Source: Podochytrium sp. JEL0797 (taxonomy: Eukaryota > Chytridiomycota > Chytridiomycetes > Chytridiales > Chytriomycetaceae). From it: DNA of 48,647 nucleotides. Made by a program: the position numbers and the translations under genes. Positions 22,110-33,420 of this stretch are shown piece by piece. The notes under the pieces were generated by a model that saw only the letters and a program-made list of their open reading frames with translations, did not search any database and was not told where the DNA came from. The DNA lies in NCBI GenBank assembly GCA_027596195.1, contig JADGJG010000081.1:1-48647 (forward strand), given 5' to 3'. Positions within the stretch are counted from its first letter, which is position 1. Every line of letters begins with the position of its first letter.

Positions 22110-23222
22110 TCAATAATTGGCATACGCTGGCGGCGCCACAACAGGCAACCCATCCGTCTCCGGCTGAATATAAACAATCTGAACTGGCACTCCACCAGAG
22201 GTGTTCCCCGTCCCAACACTGCTACCACCCGCCCCACCGCCACTGTTGTGCCGCTGCTCCAACTGCCCATACACGTCGAAACTGCGACCACTCTTTTCCG
22301 AAGGTCTCGACTGCTGCTGCTGCGGGGCCATGTACGCGCGGTTCTGGTTCAACCCTCCAGCTCTCTTTTCGGAGGGGAATCCGGCGGTGGAAACGGACGG
22401 GGTGCTGTGCATGGAGCGCCCGGGACCGCCGTTGAATTGGTCATAATGGCGTCTTGGCTGGTCGTAGTCGAGCTGGTTGTATCGCGCCTCAGCGGTCTCC
22501 TCGGTGTGCCTGTGCTTGTCAATTAGTCACGTGTCATCGTTGATTAAAAAAGCTTTACCCTGACAAGACGGAGGGCGACTCGCTCTTTTGCGGCACATTG
22601 GCGAACGTTGCTGTCGACAAGGGAATGTCCGACTGTTTCACAGCGGAGCTGCGGCGGCGCCACCAGGCAAACAGGGCCGCGCCAATGGTAACACCCACGA
22701 CGATGCCGCCGATTTCGCCGCTGCTCAGGCCGGTGCTGGTGGAGCTACTGGTGCCAGTCGGAGTGTTGTTGGTGTTGCTGTTGGAAGGCGCAGTTGCGCC
22801 AGACGTCGCCGCGGGGACAGCGGCGGCAGTTGGAGGTGGTGGCGGTGGGCCAGTCAGGGTCGGCAGCGGGGCGAGCGGGTCGCGCGGCTCCGTAGCCGGT
22901 GGAACGGCAGGGAGTCCCTTTCCCGTCAGGAGAAGCCCGTATTTCGTGTAACAATACCACTGGAAATCCTCCGGGCTGTAGTAATAGTTGGAGCCTGTGT
23001 GCAGAGTGTCACTATCTATCCCACTGAATGCATGTATCGCTTCCAATTACCCGACTTGAACCCAAAGAACGAGTCAGGAACCACGGAGAGGCTGCATGCG
23101 TTAAAGTACGGGATCATGGCGTCCATGCGCGCCTGCAGGCATCCGTCGTTGGTCGTCGACATACTGAATGTTGACGAAGTGTATTGGCTGTACGCATTCT
23201 GGCAGATGCCGCTGTCGGTCAT
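22110..23222 (-). CDS. Gene X copy 2, single-pass surface protein
   Basis: Same 335-aa structure as copy 1, with exons 23222-23051, 22994-22559, 22509-22110. I noticed one amino-acid difference, Ala to Thr in the membrane segment (GVTIGAALF), and a silent change in the last Ala codon of the tail. Everything else compared appears identical, including introns and flanks. Four-Cys ectodomain, Pro/Thr-rich stalk, membrane helix with RRR stop, long cytoplasmic tail ending PPAYANY. Function unknown. Confidence 0.75.
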
Positions 23223-23420
23223 GGTGAATGTCTAGTAATGCGGATGGAGTGCAAGACGAGCGACGTTGGCTGGTTTGGCAGACCGATTTTTTTTAGGCCG
23301 GGAGAGATGCACCTCCGGACTTGGCACGTGCGCACCTCGCAATTGAAATTTTAAAAATTTAGATTAATAGAAAAGAGGGAGGAATCCATGTAAGGGGATT
23401 CGGCTTGATTATACACCACG

Positions 23421-23857
23421 TCAGCACATGCGAACTCCTCTCCTTCCTTCTTCGTCACCCCAGAAGCAACCCCACATTATATTCCCCAAAAACCCGAGTC
23501 CCAGCGACAACACAACCACAAGCACTGACGCGGCCAACTCGACTCCACTGATGAAATCCTTTGAAGCGAACGCACGCACCGCCAACGTTACAGGAACCAA
23601 CACTTGCAACCTAGACAAAATCCCGACAATTGGGTTTGAAAACGTAATGACACCGGTCAACGTTCCCATCGTGAAGGCGGCAATAATGGAGCTCAATGGG
23701 TCTCCCACCGTCGCTTCACGCAGTATAAACTACTTGCGCGACAGTGGAAACCAAAGCCATGAAAAAAAACTGCCGCGGATGCGTTGAGGTCCTCCAGTTG
23801 ATGAAAATGAGGGACGTAAAAATCATCCAGCGCACATGCGCGTCCAGTCCCGTTTAA
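23421..23857 (-). pseudogene. Prm10/ThrE 3' fragment, copy 2
   Basis: Copy of the fragment at 19,934-20,370, with the same truncation and internal losses, carried along by the tandem duplication. Confidence 0.85.
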
Positions 23858-23959
23858 AAACGTGGATTGTGAACGAATTTTTAGCAGGGAGTTTTAAATT
23901 TGTGAACAGTGCGCAGGTCTCTCTTTCTCTCCAATCTAATTTGTTTATTCTCCAGCTCA

Positions 23960-24971
23960 TCAATAAGTAGAATATGCAGGTGGCGCCATAGCGGGCAACG
24001 TCACCCCCGCGTCCGTCTCCGGCTGAATATACACAATCTGAACAGGCCCTCCACCAGATTCACTCCTGGCGCCAACACTACTACCACCAGCCACATTTCC
24101 AGTGTTGCGACACTGCTCAAACTGCCCATACACGTCGAAAAGACTGGGACCACTCTTTTCCCAAGGTCTCGCGTGCTGCTGCTGTTGGGCCGTATCCGCG
24201 GGGTTCTGGTTGACCCCACCCGCTCGTTCGGGACCGCCGTTGAATTGGCCGTTTTGGTGGATTAGTTGGTCGTAGTCAAGTTGATTGTATTGCACCAGAG
24301 CAGGTTCCTGCGGAATGGTGTTCCTATGTTTTGCAATTGGTCGCGTATTCTCATTGATTCCAACCCTTACCCCGACACGGAAGGTGGATCGTTGCGGCAC
24401 AATTGCAAATGTTGCTGTTGGCAGTGGTTTCGTAGCAGCACTGCGGCGGCGTAACCACCAGACAAATAGTGCGACGCCAATCGCGCTGCCCACGACAATG
24501 CCGACAATTTCGCCTTTATTCAGACCGCTGCTGGTGGGTGTGGCGCTAGGGATGCTGTCATTGGCGGAAGGTGAAGTGGCAGTAGGGATAGGGGTGGCTG
24601 TTGTAGGTTGTGGAGTGGCAAGCGGGTTGCCTGGCTCCACGGTCGGCGGCACGGCGGGGAGTCCCTTTCCTGTCAGAAGAATCCCATACGTCGTGTAGCA
24701 GTACCACTGGAAATCTGCGGGGCTGTAGTAGTAGTTGGAGCCTGGAAGCAGAATGTCAGTTTGAATAACATGCATCGCTTCCATGTTCATGTTACCTGAG
24801 TTGAACCCAAAAAAAGGAGTTAGGAACCACTGAGAAGCTGCATGCGTTAAAGTACGGGATCATGGCATCCATGCGCGCCTGTAGGCATCCGTTATTGGCC
24901 GTCGACATGAAGAGTGTTGACGACATGTACTGGCTGTACGCTTTCTGGCAGGAAATGGTGGCGTCGGTCAT
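23960..24971 (-). CDS. Gene X3, diverged surface-protein paralogue (frame break in exon 1)
   Basis: Third X paralogue. Exon 1 (24971-24796) encodes TISCQKAYSQYMSS..NNGCLQARMDAMIPYFNAC but contains a run of seven T (24,809-24,815 region) where copies 1 and 2 imply six, shifting the frame just before the splice site. From 24,790 to 23,960 one frame of 276 aa stays open through both intron positions: SNYYYSPADFQWYCYTTYG, a short Pro/Thr linker, membrane segment GIVVGSAIGVALFVWW, and a tail ending PPAYSTY. Intron 1 (54 bp) would read in frame if retained. Intron 2 (24,324-24,370, 47 bp) would break the frame if spliced. It is either a recent pseudogene, an assembly error in the A/T run, or a gene that has lost splicing. 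It overlaps the right boundary of the tandem duplication. Confidence 0.6.
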
Positions 24972-25204
24972 TGTTGAATGTTATTTAAGGCGGGTGGAGT
25001 GCGAGGGGGGTGATGTTGGCTTAGAATTGGTTTCGGAGAGCAATTTTTTTAGAGGCGGGAACCGGATCACGTGCGTCATATCATTTCAAATTTTGATTAG
25101 AAAAAAGGAGAGCAAAATGTGCACGTTAAATGAGTGCAGCTGAACGCATACGATCATGCTTCCTTTATTTGCACTCTGCCGTCCCCTCTCACTCCCAGAA
25201 TAGA

Positions 25205-27381
25205 TTATAAAAACGTCAACACACGCGACTTCCTTTCCTTCCCCTCCACCCCCTTCTTCAACACCCCAGAAGCAACCCCACCCGCCACCACACTCCCCAA
25301 AAACAACCCGAGTCCCAACGATAACGCAATCACAAGCACCGACGCGGCCAACTCGACTCCACTCGTGACATCCTTTGAAGCAAATGCACGCACCGCCAAC
25401 GTTCCTGGAACCAACACTTGCAGCCCCGCTAGAATCCCGACAATTGGGTTTGAAAACGTAACGAATCCGTATAAATTGGCTAGCGTTCCCATCGTGAAAG
25501 CAGCAATGAAAGAGCTCAATGGATCTCCCACCGTCGCTTCACACACAGTGTAAACCACTTGCGCGACTGCAGAAATTAAAGCCATGAAAAAGAACTGCCT
25601 CGGATGTGCATTGAGGTCCAAGAGAGTGAGGAAAACTATTGGCACGAAAATCATCCATCGCACATGCGCGTCCAAGCCTGTTCCGCATGCCGAAAACGCA
25701 GTCAAATCATTCACTCGTTCAGCTTTCGTGATTCCCAACGCCAACGCGTCGCCAAACGCGAGACCGATTCCAATCAGGGCGGTGATGGTCATAGAGGATC
25801 CGAGCCGCGATACCCCGGCTCCCGGGTGTTTTGACGCTAGTTCCATAATAGACAGAGTAATATTGTTTCCTTGCACGATTTGAATGATGGACGACATGGT
25901 TGTGGATCCGATGCAAATGGGAATTTTGTAAACCACGAGCAATCGGCAGCAGAGTCCAACCATCAATGCAATGGAAAATTCAGAGATGCGCTTGAAACTC
26001 GGGTTCCAAGAACAGAGTTTCGCAATTCCTCCCGCGAGACAACCGAGCACCAAACTCGCCCACACGTCCGTCCACCCCCCTCCGAAAAAGATGGCGCTCG
26101 ACCCCGCCGATTTGAGGCCATATGTGAGGACGGAGATCCATGAGGGGTAAAGCGGGGGTGCATTGCGGATTTGTTTGAGTCGCGAAAGCGCGTCCGAGAC
26201 GGCAATGGAGGTGAAGATTTGGATGTGTTTGAGTGTTTCGCGTTTGGATCCTGAAAAGGAACTATTTTTGGGGTTCGCAGACGTCGAAACTTCTGCGCAC
26301 ACGGTTTCTACGGATGGACGTTCCGCTTCCAGAACAGTCGGCGCATCCTTGTTGTTGGCAATTTGCTTGGTGCCTTTCTTGAAATTTTTGAACACGTTCG
26401 GGCCAACACTGGCCAAGAAGAGAATCCGGCTCTTGAGGCTTGGTCCAGACTCTGGGTCAGTCGCGGACTCGTCCGTTTTTTGGCCAGACATGTGAATTCC
26501 ATACAACGTCCCACCAAGATACCGCACGAGTGTTTGCCACCAGAAGCTATAATTCTCTGTATCATAAATAGAAGTTTCTAGAGTCGGCTCGACTTGGGAA
26601 TACGATGCCACATGGCGCGCGAGTTCATCGCAGAGCTGCAACTTTGACACATTGAGTCCCGACCAGGTTCCAAACAGAAAACTCTGACCGCCTAGTAGTC
26701 AAATAATTAAAACATTAGTACAATATGCAAGCCCGTGTGACGGTAATACTCACGACCCGAGTTTTTGTGTTGCCAAGAAGCAAACGCGTATCCATTGAAA
26801 AATGAGAACCGCGTGGGCCTCCCCAACCCTTCCGCCACGCGATTCATGTGCTTCTCCATCACTGCAGTAGGACATCCATATTCCTGCAACGAGTTTCCGA
26901 GCAACACCAAAAACTGGTCCAATTGTCGGTCACGGTTGCGGTCTTGTCTCAGTTGGAGACGTTTCGCGCGTTTCCGGTCAGAGTTTTTGGAGCAGGATTC
27001 CTCGCAATCAGAAGAATCATCGTCGCTGGATGCAGAGTCTTCTTGATCCGTTTCGGAATCGGATTTCGTGATTCCGTCAATATCGACCACGGAATGGCGA
27101 GTCTGCCCCCGTTCTTCTTCCTCCGCAATAAATAGATCCAGCAAGCTGGTGAGTTCTTGGGAGTTGAGTTGCGGGGAGGAGGTTTGGATTTTGGATTGGA
27201 AGCTCGCTTTCGTGGCTCTTCGTGAAAATACTTCGGACGGGCGCGGAGTTTTGAAGGCTGAAAAGCTGAAGCGGGGAACGTGTTTCGTTTCGGAGGATTG
27301 GGACATGCGAGGGGAGACTGTGGGTTTCATTGCGATTTCTAAGAGGGACAAAGTTGTACGCTTGTGCAAGGATTTACACAA
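25205..27381 (-). CDS. Prm10-like ThrE-family membrane transporter
   Basis: About 704 aa from two exons, 27381-26754 and 26691-25205 (62-bp intron, phase 1). The N-terminal ~130 residues are acidic and disordered. The ThrE domain starts near DQFLVLLGNSLQEYGCP and includes FSFFNGYAFASW; WSGLNVSKLQLC follows after the intron. An ~80-residue insert precedes RLKQIRNAPPLYPSW and the multi-pass region (SAIFFGGGWTDVW, GSTTMSSIIQIVQGN, ARWMIF-like, PRQFFFMALISAVAQVVY, GDPLSSFIAAFTMGTLANLYG). This matches the fungal pheromone-regulated Prm10 family (ThrE plus ThrE_2 halves). In bacteria the relatives export Thr/Ser; the fungal substrate is unknown. ATG 27330 is an alternative start. Confidence 0.85.
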
Positions 27382-27608
27382 GATTTACGCGTGTTTTGAT
27401 TTACCTTCAAGGTTAAGATTGCAGAACTGGGGTGGATTGGGGTTGTATTCCGATGTTGGTGTCCGAAATCTGTGAGTAATTTGGCGGTTGGCAGGTAGAG
27501 TGCTTTTACGTCCAGATATCGCGTTCAACCCACGCGTGGTTTACATACATTTGAACGTATTCATGAATAGGAAAAATCTAGGCTTTGTTTGTGCCTTCCG
27601 TACCGCGT

Positions 27609-29430
27609 TCAATCTTCGTCCATCCCGTCCGATCCATCGGCCTCGTCATCATCCTCTCCACCATCATCCTCAACAGCAGTAATCTCACGCCTCTTGACCC
27701 CACCAGCCGCATCCGCACCCCTCACCGCCCGCCTCACACTCGCATTCCCCTCCAAATTCCATACAACCAACTTTCCATTCCCACCACCCACCCCAACCAC
27801 CATATCATCATCAGGACTAAACGCGCAACTATACACCTTTCCAACCTGCATATCCCTGCTCGCCAAACACTTGATGGCCGTCGTGTCCTTGGTATCCCAA
27901 ATCTTGGTCGCCTTGTCCGAACTGCCCGTCACAATCAACCCGTCCACGAGCGCACTCACGTCCAATCCCGAAACGGCACCATCGTGTGCGTGGATCGTGA
28001 ATAAGGGGGCGGTGGGTGCGCGGCCGTCGAAGCATTTGACGACACCGTCTTCGGTGGACACAACAAATCGTTCGGGATGGATCGGGTCCCATTTGAGGTT
28101 TTCGACATCGGCTGTGAGGGAGAAGGAGAGGACGGAGGTGGGTGTTCGGGTGTCGAAGATGTGGGATTGTTTGTCGTAGCCGCCGGAGAGGAGGACTTGG
28201 CCTTGGGTTGGGTTCCAAGCTGTTTGTGGGTTTTGACCGTGAGTTGTTCACAAACAATGCGATGGAAAGGCTCTGAAAAACTTACCCAGCCCTTGGACCT
28301 TGTTTTTGTGGTTCGAGAAGGACCGAATTGCGACTTCTGGGGTCGAAGAGCTCAAGTCCCACAGTTTAATGGTGTGATCGGCACTTCCCGACGCCAAAAG
28401 TGACGGGTGCAGTTTGTTCCAGGCCAAACACATGACTGCATCCACGTGGTACAATTCGCTCGGCTTCTTTGAACGACGCTTCTTTTTGCCAGTTCCGAGG
28501 GCTTCGGTGGGGTTCGAGTTTCCTCCGAGAATGAGCGACGGGTACGAGAGGTCGACGGTGTCAAGGTCCCAGATTTCAATCTGACGTTTGGAAATGGAGA
28601 AGTGAGATCACGGGAGATCACGAACAACAAGAGATCGCGGGGGGAATTTCACCTCGGGGTCAAAAGTTCCAATGGCGACATACGATCCCTTCCCTTGCCC
28701 CTTCCCTTGAATATCATAACTCATCCATTCGAGACACAGCGGGAAACTCGGCAACATGATATCGTGGTGCACAAACAGGTTGTCCTCTTCGCCTTCGTAC
28801 AAATAGACTTCAACGTGCGAAATCTCGTCTTCGGTCTTTGCGGCCAGAATCAAGTTGTCTGATTTTGCAATCATCATTTCCTCGAGCTCTTCCTGTTCGT
28901 CGACGCCGTCTTCGAGGGTCACGTATGGGTCTTTGCCATCGGCGTCGTGGTAAGTGAGGCCTTTGACCTGGCTGAACATGCTGGTTTCTGTAAAGCGCGT
29001 TAGTCATTGCCTTGTACCTCACTACTAACAGAATACTAGTACTCCACTAGTACTCCACTAGTATTCCACTAGTATTCCACATACCGTTTGGCTCTTCACC
29101 ACCCTCGCTGTTGTTCCCGTTGTCATCGTCGCTCTCGTTGTCCGAGTCATCCGCATCGCCGCCGTTGCCCAGAAAGTCCGTTTCCTCCTCGTCGTTGTCG
29201 TAGTTGTCGAGATCAAACTCTGCCACAAAGTCATCGTCGGTGGACGCCTTTGCCTTTGGCGTTGGCTCTTCGGCCATAGCATCGGCACTGGGCGCATCGT
29301 CTTTGATGTCCTTGATCTGCTTTGCGATCTTGTCCTGGATCGATTCGTATTCGGCGTCAGAAAGCTTGAACCGCGACGGTTCTTCCTTGGCAGCGCCTTT
29401 GGGCACCCACACGATCGAGCTGATGGTCAT
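27609..29430 (-). CDS. PWP1: PWP1, WD40 ribosome-biogenesis protein
   Basis: 528 aa on the minus strand; exons 29430-29085, 28987-28653, 28580-28286, 28219-27609, all in phase. The N-terminus ISSIVWVPKG and an acidic Asp/Glu stretch (residues ~70-115) precede WD40 repeats with PWP1-specific landmarks: DPYVTLEDG, VEVYLYEGEEDNLFVHHDI, IEIWDLDTVDL, ADHTIKLWD, LLSGGYDKQ, TEDGVVKCFD, SGLDVSALVDG and DKATKIWD. The C-terminus is acidic (EDDDEADGSDGMDED). PWP1 is a nucleolar factor needed for large-subunit pre-rRNA processing and rDNA chromatin. A further in-frame ATG lies six codons upstream. The first intron holds short tandem repeats. Confidence 0.93.
28988..29084 (-). repeat. 11-bp tandem repeats inside PWP1 intron 1
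   Basis: Between 29,035 and 29,080 four near-identical copies of an 11-bp unit (TACTAGTGGAA/G on the minus strand) lie directly behind the splice donor. They contain repeated TACTAG, close to a fungal branch-point TACTAAC; a real-looking GACTAAC follows near the acceptor. Confidence 0.75.
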
Positions 29431-29886
29431 TTGGGAGAAAAAAAACAAAAAAAAATGAATTGCAAGTCGCGTTTGCGGAACATCAATTGTGCATCTCGTT
29501 GCTATTCTGGCACGTTCTTTTATATGATATTAATGGACAATTGCAATTCAGCTTTCGCAGTTGGAATGGTTTCATGGTTCTGAATTCTGATATCGCGATG
29601 TTGAAAAAGCCGTCCTCTATTCTCTACCAGGGACGTAGGTAAATGACTTGATCAAGATCCATGCTCAACTTGTGCAAGATTCTTGTTTCCGTTTGTGCCT
29701 GGGCACCAAAAAAAATCACGACAAGCCGTTCAATCTCGTTTCTTGATCTGGCCTCTGCCCTGCTTCCAAATGACACCCAAAGCAGGTATATTTCTTAATA
29801 TCCTGTAGTAAGTACCTCTTTGGCTGACCGTTCGTTTGCAAGCTTCCGGACTCTTCTCATGTTTCACCAACAATCGGACCGCCGTT
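29431..29886. other. Divergent intergenic region
   Basis: 456 bp between PWP1 (-) and the two-repeat gene (+). A/T-rich with an A-run beside the PWP1 start. No gene, tRNA or repeat recognised; presumably both promoters. Confidence 0.4.
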
Positions 29887-31912
29887 ATGGATCCCGCTGC
29901 TCCCAAGAGTGTAGCTGTTTCAAAACAAACTCTGATCAATGTTGCCCCAAAGCCCACCGATGAGTTTCGTCCTGCCATTGTGTTGGATTCAATTGATCAC
30001 TTTAACAATGAACCCTTATATCTTTCAGGCTGACTGCTCAGCAGCTGATTGACCTCTTCAACAGCGGCGCTGTGACCTATGACGGAGTGATTCCGGACCA
30101 TATGGTGGGCAGATTCGGACGTGGGACGGCTTCGGATCCACAGAGTCTGGCGATGCTGTCGGACGAATCACACAAGAAACTGTCGTTTGTACGCTCATGT
30201 TTACGACGCGCAACTCGGTTTCGATATGTTGCTGATCACTGCACCACACACTCGCGCAGGTCTTTGGAGCGGACACAATCAAAGGATTCCTGGGCAAATC
30301 TCCAACCCAAGCCATGCTTTCGGTGGGATCTTCGAAGTCTTGGCTCCGCAATCGATTGACGGACGGCACGCAACATCGTTTGGTCATGTTTCCGTGTCCC
30401 GACTCGGAACTGAAGCTCGCAACCTGGGACAACATCTTGGAGTTGATTGGACAATATTATGACAAGCGCATCTACGACAAGTTGATTCCGTTTTTACATG
30501 AGTTGAAGACGACTCATATCAAGGATATTGATTCCAAAGGGAGGTTGAGGTTCGTGCTTTTTGAGTGCTTGAGTGAATTGCCCAATCTGACGCGCGATTT
30601 CAGGTACATTTCGGAACTGCCCGTCAAAGACAAGCACAAGCACGACGAGTTTTATTCTCCCGAAAAGATTCTCAAAAAGAAGAATATCAATTTGTTCGAC
30701 GTTAGTAGTCCATGCACTTTCGAAACCCCCCGTCGCCAAAGCTGAAGCAGTTACATTCCAGGTTCGCGGATTCATGTACCACACAATCGGATGCAACTAC
30801 CTCTTTATTGGCAAAGGATATTCGCGAAGCCCCAATGGAGACGACCTCGCCGAATACCTCATTCCAAACCGCAAAATCACTTCCATCCCGTCCTTGGCCT
30901 CCACAACCGTCAGCGTGTCGGAATCCGAAATCATCAACGAACACGAAGGCCAAATCCTGTCCAAAAAGGAACGGTGTCTGCGTCTCGCCGAATTGATTCG
31001 CGATAAGGAACCCATCCCGGCCGACAGTTTGTTGCCCGAAGGGATTGTGGGCCGGTTTGTGAGAGGCACGAGGGAAGAGGATTTTGAAAAGCTGAGTGAT
31101 GAGGAGGCGAATTTGGTGTCGTTTGTACGTATTCGCGTTTGCCTCGTGTTTGGAGAGATGTTGACGGATTCAAAACCAGGTGTTTGGAAGCGACACAATC
31201 CGCGCCTTCTGCGGTATGACCGCCTCCAAAGCCATGATCTCACTCGGCTTCACCAAACAAATGCTCGTTTCATTGAACCAACAAAACTTTAAACACAAGC
31301 TCGTGTTGTTCCCGGAACCTGCGCTGTGTCGCCGCGCGAAATGGAATCTCATGATGGATCTCGTGCGGGAATGTTATGGAGAGGATGTGTATGAGAAGGT
31401 GAATCCGCATTTGAGGGGTTTGATGTTGACGGATTATAAAGTGATTGATCCGGAGGGGCGGTTGGCGTGAGTGTTTTTGATTTTGGTGTGGGTGGGGGTG
31501 GTGGGGGCTGATATTGTATGTGCGCAACAGGAAAATCATGGCATTGAGTCGAGAAGAGAAGGCGATGAATCCAGAATATTATTCCCCAGATCGGATCCGC
31601 GAGTTAGAGACGGTCTCGCTTTATGATGTGAGCCGTTGAGTTGAATTCTGCAGTTCTGATTCACGCCCTTTTGACAGGCCCGTGGATTCTTTTATCATTC
31701 GGTTCGATGTAACGCTCTGTTTGAAGGTGTGTTGTTTTTTTTACTCTAGGTTCCCAAATTCACGACCTTCCCATTTTTCAGGAATCGGATACACAAGGTC
31801 TAGGAACGGAGACGACGATCGCGCAGAGTATTTGGTCAAGAATATGCGGATCGCGGATGTGCAGGACGCGGTGGTGATTGATGTCGAGTTTTATGAACGC
31901 GAGTTGGAGTGA
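29887..31912 (+). CDS. Uncharacterised protein with two tandem ~200-aa repeats
   Basis: 516 aa; exons 29887-29963, 30029-30188, 30260-30549, 30604-30700, 30762-31124, 31180-31466, 31531-31627, 31678-31726, 31782-31912, all in phase. Two copies of the same domain: repeat 1 has PDHMVGRFGRGT, LSDESHKKLSFVFGADTI, DSKGRLRYIS, EFYSPEKI and FDVRGFMYHTIGCNYLF; repeat 2 has PEGIVGRFVRGT, LSDEEANLVSFVFGSDTI, DPEGRLAKIM, EYYSPDRI and YDARGFFYHSVRCNALF. The repeats share intron positions and phases (before VFG, in the GRL segment, before the [VA]RGF motif). Acidic and soluble, with no signal or membrane segment. I do not recognise the family. The first splice (29,964, donor GTTTCG) is the least certain. 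Confidence 0.7.
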
Positions 31913-32094
31913 TAAAAACCTCATTCTATTTGCATTAATACATTAAATTAAATTTTCCTAAATTGGGGAAAAAATTCGTTGTCTACAATTTGCCATATCG
32001 CCCGTCACTCGCCAACTTCTGCCGAATGTATGTCTCCCTACCTATATATATTTGGTGAAACCGCCGCAGACCAGCTACTGCCGTTTGGCAGCAG

Positions 32095-32765
32095 ATGACA
32101 CGAAATAGATTTCCTGAGGATCCCTCCTCCAAGCCAGGTCTGAAGCGCCCCCAAGATACGGACCCAGATGTAGAATCCCCCTCAAGTAAGATATGCGACC
32201 TTCGCGGAGTGTTTCACTGCTCTCGTCGTCTAACATACATCCAGTGTCCCTCTCGGAAATACTTTGTTGCCGGAAAGGAAGCAGAAGCTGCCGAAAAGTT
32301 CGTCCGTGCCCTCTTTCTCGACATCGACATTCTTCCTCGTCTTCAAGACATGCACGAGGTTTATAATTTGTTCCCCCGACTGGCACAAACAAACCCTACC
32401 TATCCTTTGCTATTAAGGAAGTAAGAGATGCCGTTCGCAACAAATCGCACCGAGGGATTTTATTCTCAGCTTCCGGGCAAACTGCAAGTCGACTCGGTTT
32501 GGCCTACACCTGCTTCTTGAACTTTGAAGCCGTCCTTCATGCCATCAACTCCAAACCGCTGCGCACCCACTTTGAAATTCCCAACTTGTCACCGCGTTGG
32601 AAAGCCCTCGAACACGCGTCTGTCCTGTTGGAAATCGCGCGTGCAGCATTTGGAGATCATTCTTTGACCATGATGCGAGCGATGGGGAGGTTGTGTTTGT
32701 TGCAGGGGGATGTGGCGCAGGCTCGCAAGCAGTTCAAACTGTTTTTGAAGTCAGCGCCTAAATAA
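32095..32765 (+). CDS. Small helical (TPR-like) protein, unknown function
   Basis: 203 aa from 32095-32358 and 32418-32765 (59-bp intron GTTTAT..TTAAG, phase 0). The first ~55 residues are low-confidence: a strong-looking donor GTAAGAT at 32,187 and acceptor at ~32,243 suggest another intron, but splicing it breaks the frame, so the true 5' end may differ. The rest is helical: GKEAEAAEKFVRALFLDID, SRLGLAYTCFLNFEAVLHAI, KALEHASVLLEIARAAFGDH and LCLLQGDVAQARKQFKLFLKSAPK. The last resembles a TPR-type helical pair. No family assigned. Confidence 0.5.
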
Positions 32766-33097
32766 CACTCATTTCGTGAGGATGTGAGGGGATTTTTGGA
32801 TGGGATGAAGTCGAAGTCGTAGGGGTTTTGTCATGTGTTGCTGTTTTGCTGTCGCGTGGTTTTGTTGTCGCGCTCATTTTTGTTTTTTTCGCTCGTCGCG
32901 TATTGAAAAAAACAAAGAATAAGATGATGATATAGTGAGGAGGGGAATTGGAGTGATTCGAAAACCAAATAATTTAAAAAATTTTGCTATTTTGATTTGT
33001 TTATATTGCAGAACCTCAAACAGAAAACTCGAAAAGGATACAAAACATAAATGTCCATAAAATATCTTCCCTCGGGGATAGGGAAAAGAGAGGGAGA
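32766..33097. other. Intergenic, contains a copy of the WSC 3' flank
   Basis: No gene. From about 32,836 to 32,940 it repeats directly the sequence at about 34,178-34,270 next to the WSC gene (shared core TCGTCGCGTATTGAAAA). The remainder is A/T-rich. Confidence 0.55.
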
Positions 33098-33420
33098 GTG
33101 GATCGGGTGTCTGCGGGGGAGCTGCCAAAACGTCACAAAAGCGATCTGACCAAATGTTCGCAGCCACTGGATGCCGTATTTAATCACATGAGGCTGCTTC
33201 GCGATTGTTCACATGTCGAAAGAATGAAGAGCAGAAAAGGAATGAAAGGAAGGGGGGCGAGAGGGAGTGTGGATCGGGTGTCTGCGAGGGAGCTGCCAAA
33301 ACGTCACAAAAGCGATCTGACCAAATGCTCGCACCAACGGGCGCATATTTAATCACATGAGGCTGCTTCGCGATTGTCCATATGTCGAACGAATGAAGAG
33401 AAGAGAGGGAGGGAAGAGCG
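33098..33420. repeat. 171-bp tandem repeat, two copies
   Basis: Two head-to-tail copies starting at 33,098 and 33,269 with the same order: GTGGATCGGGTGTCTGCG, AGCTGCCAAAACGTCACAAA, AGCGATCTGACCAAATG, then TTTAATCACATGAGGCTGCT. The inverse complement of the same unit is found twice at about 45.66-45.96 kb. No coding potential or transposase seen. Confidence 0.85.
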
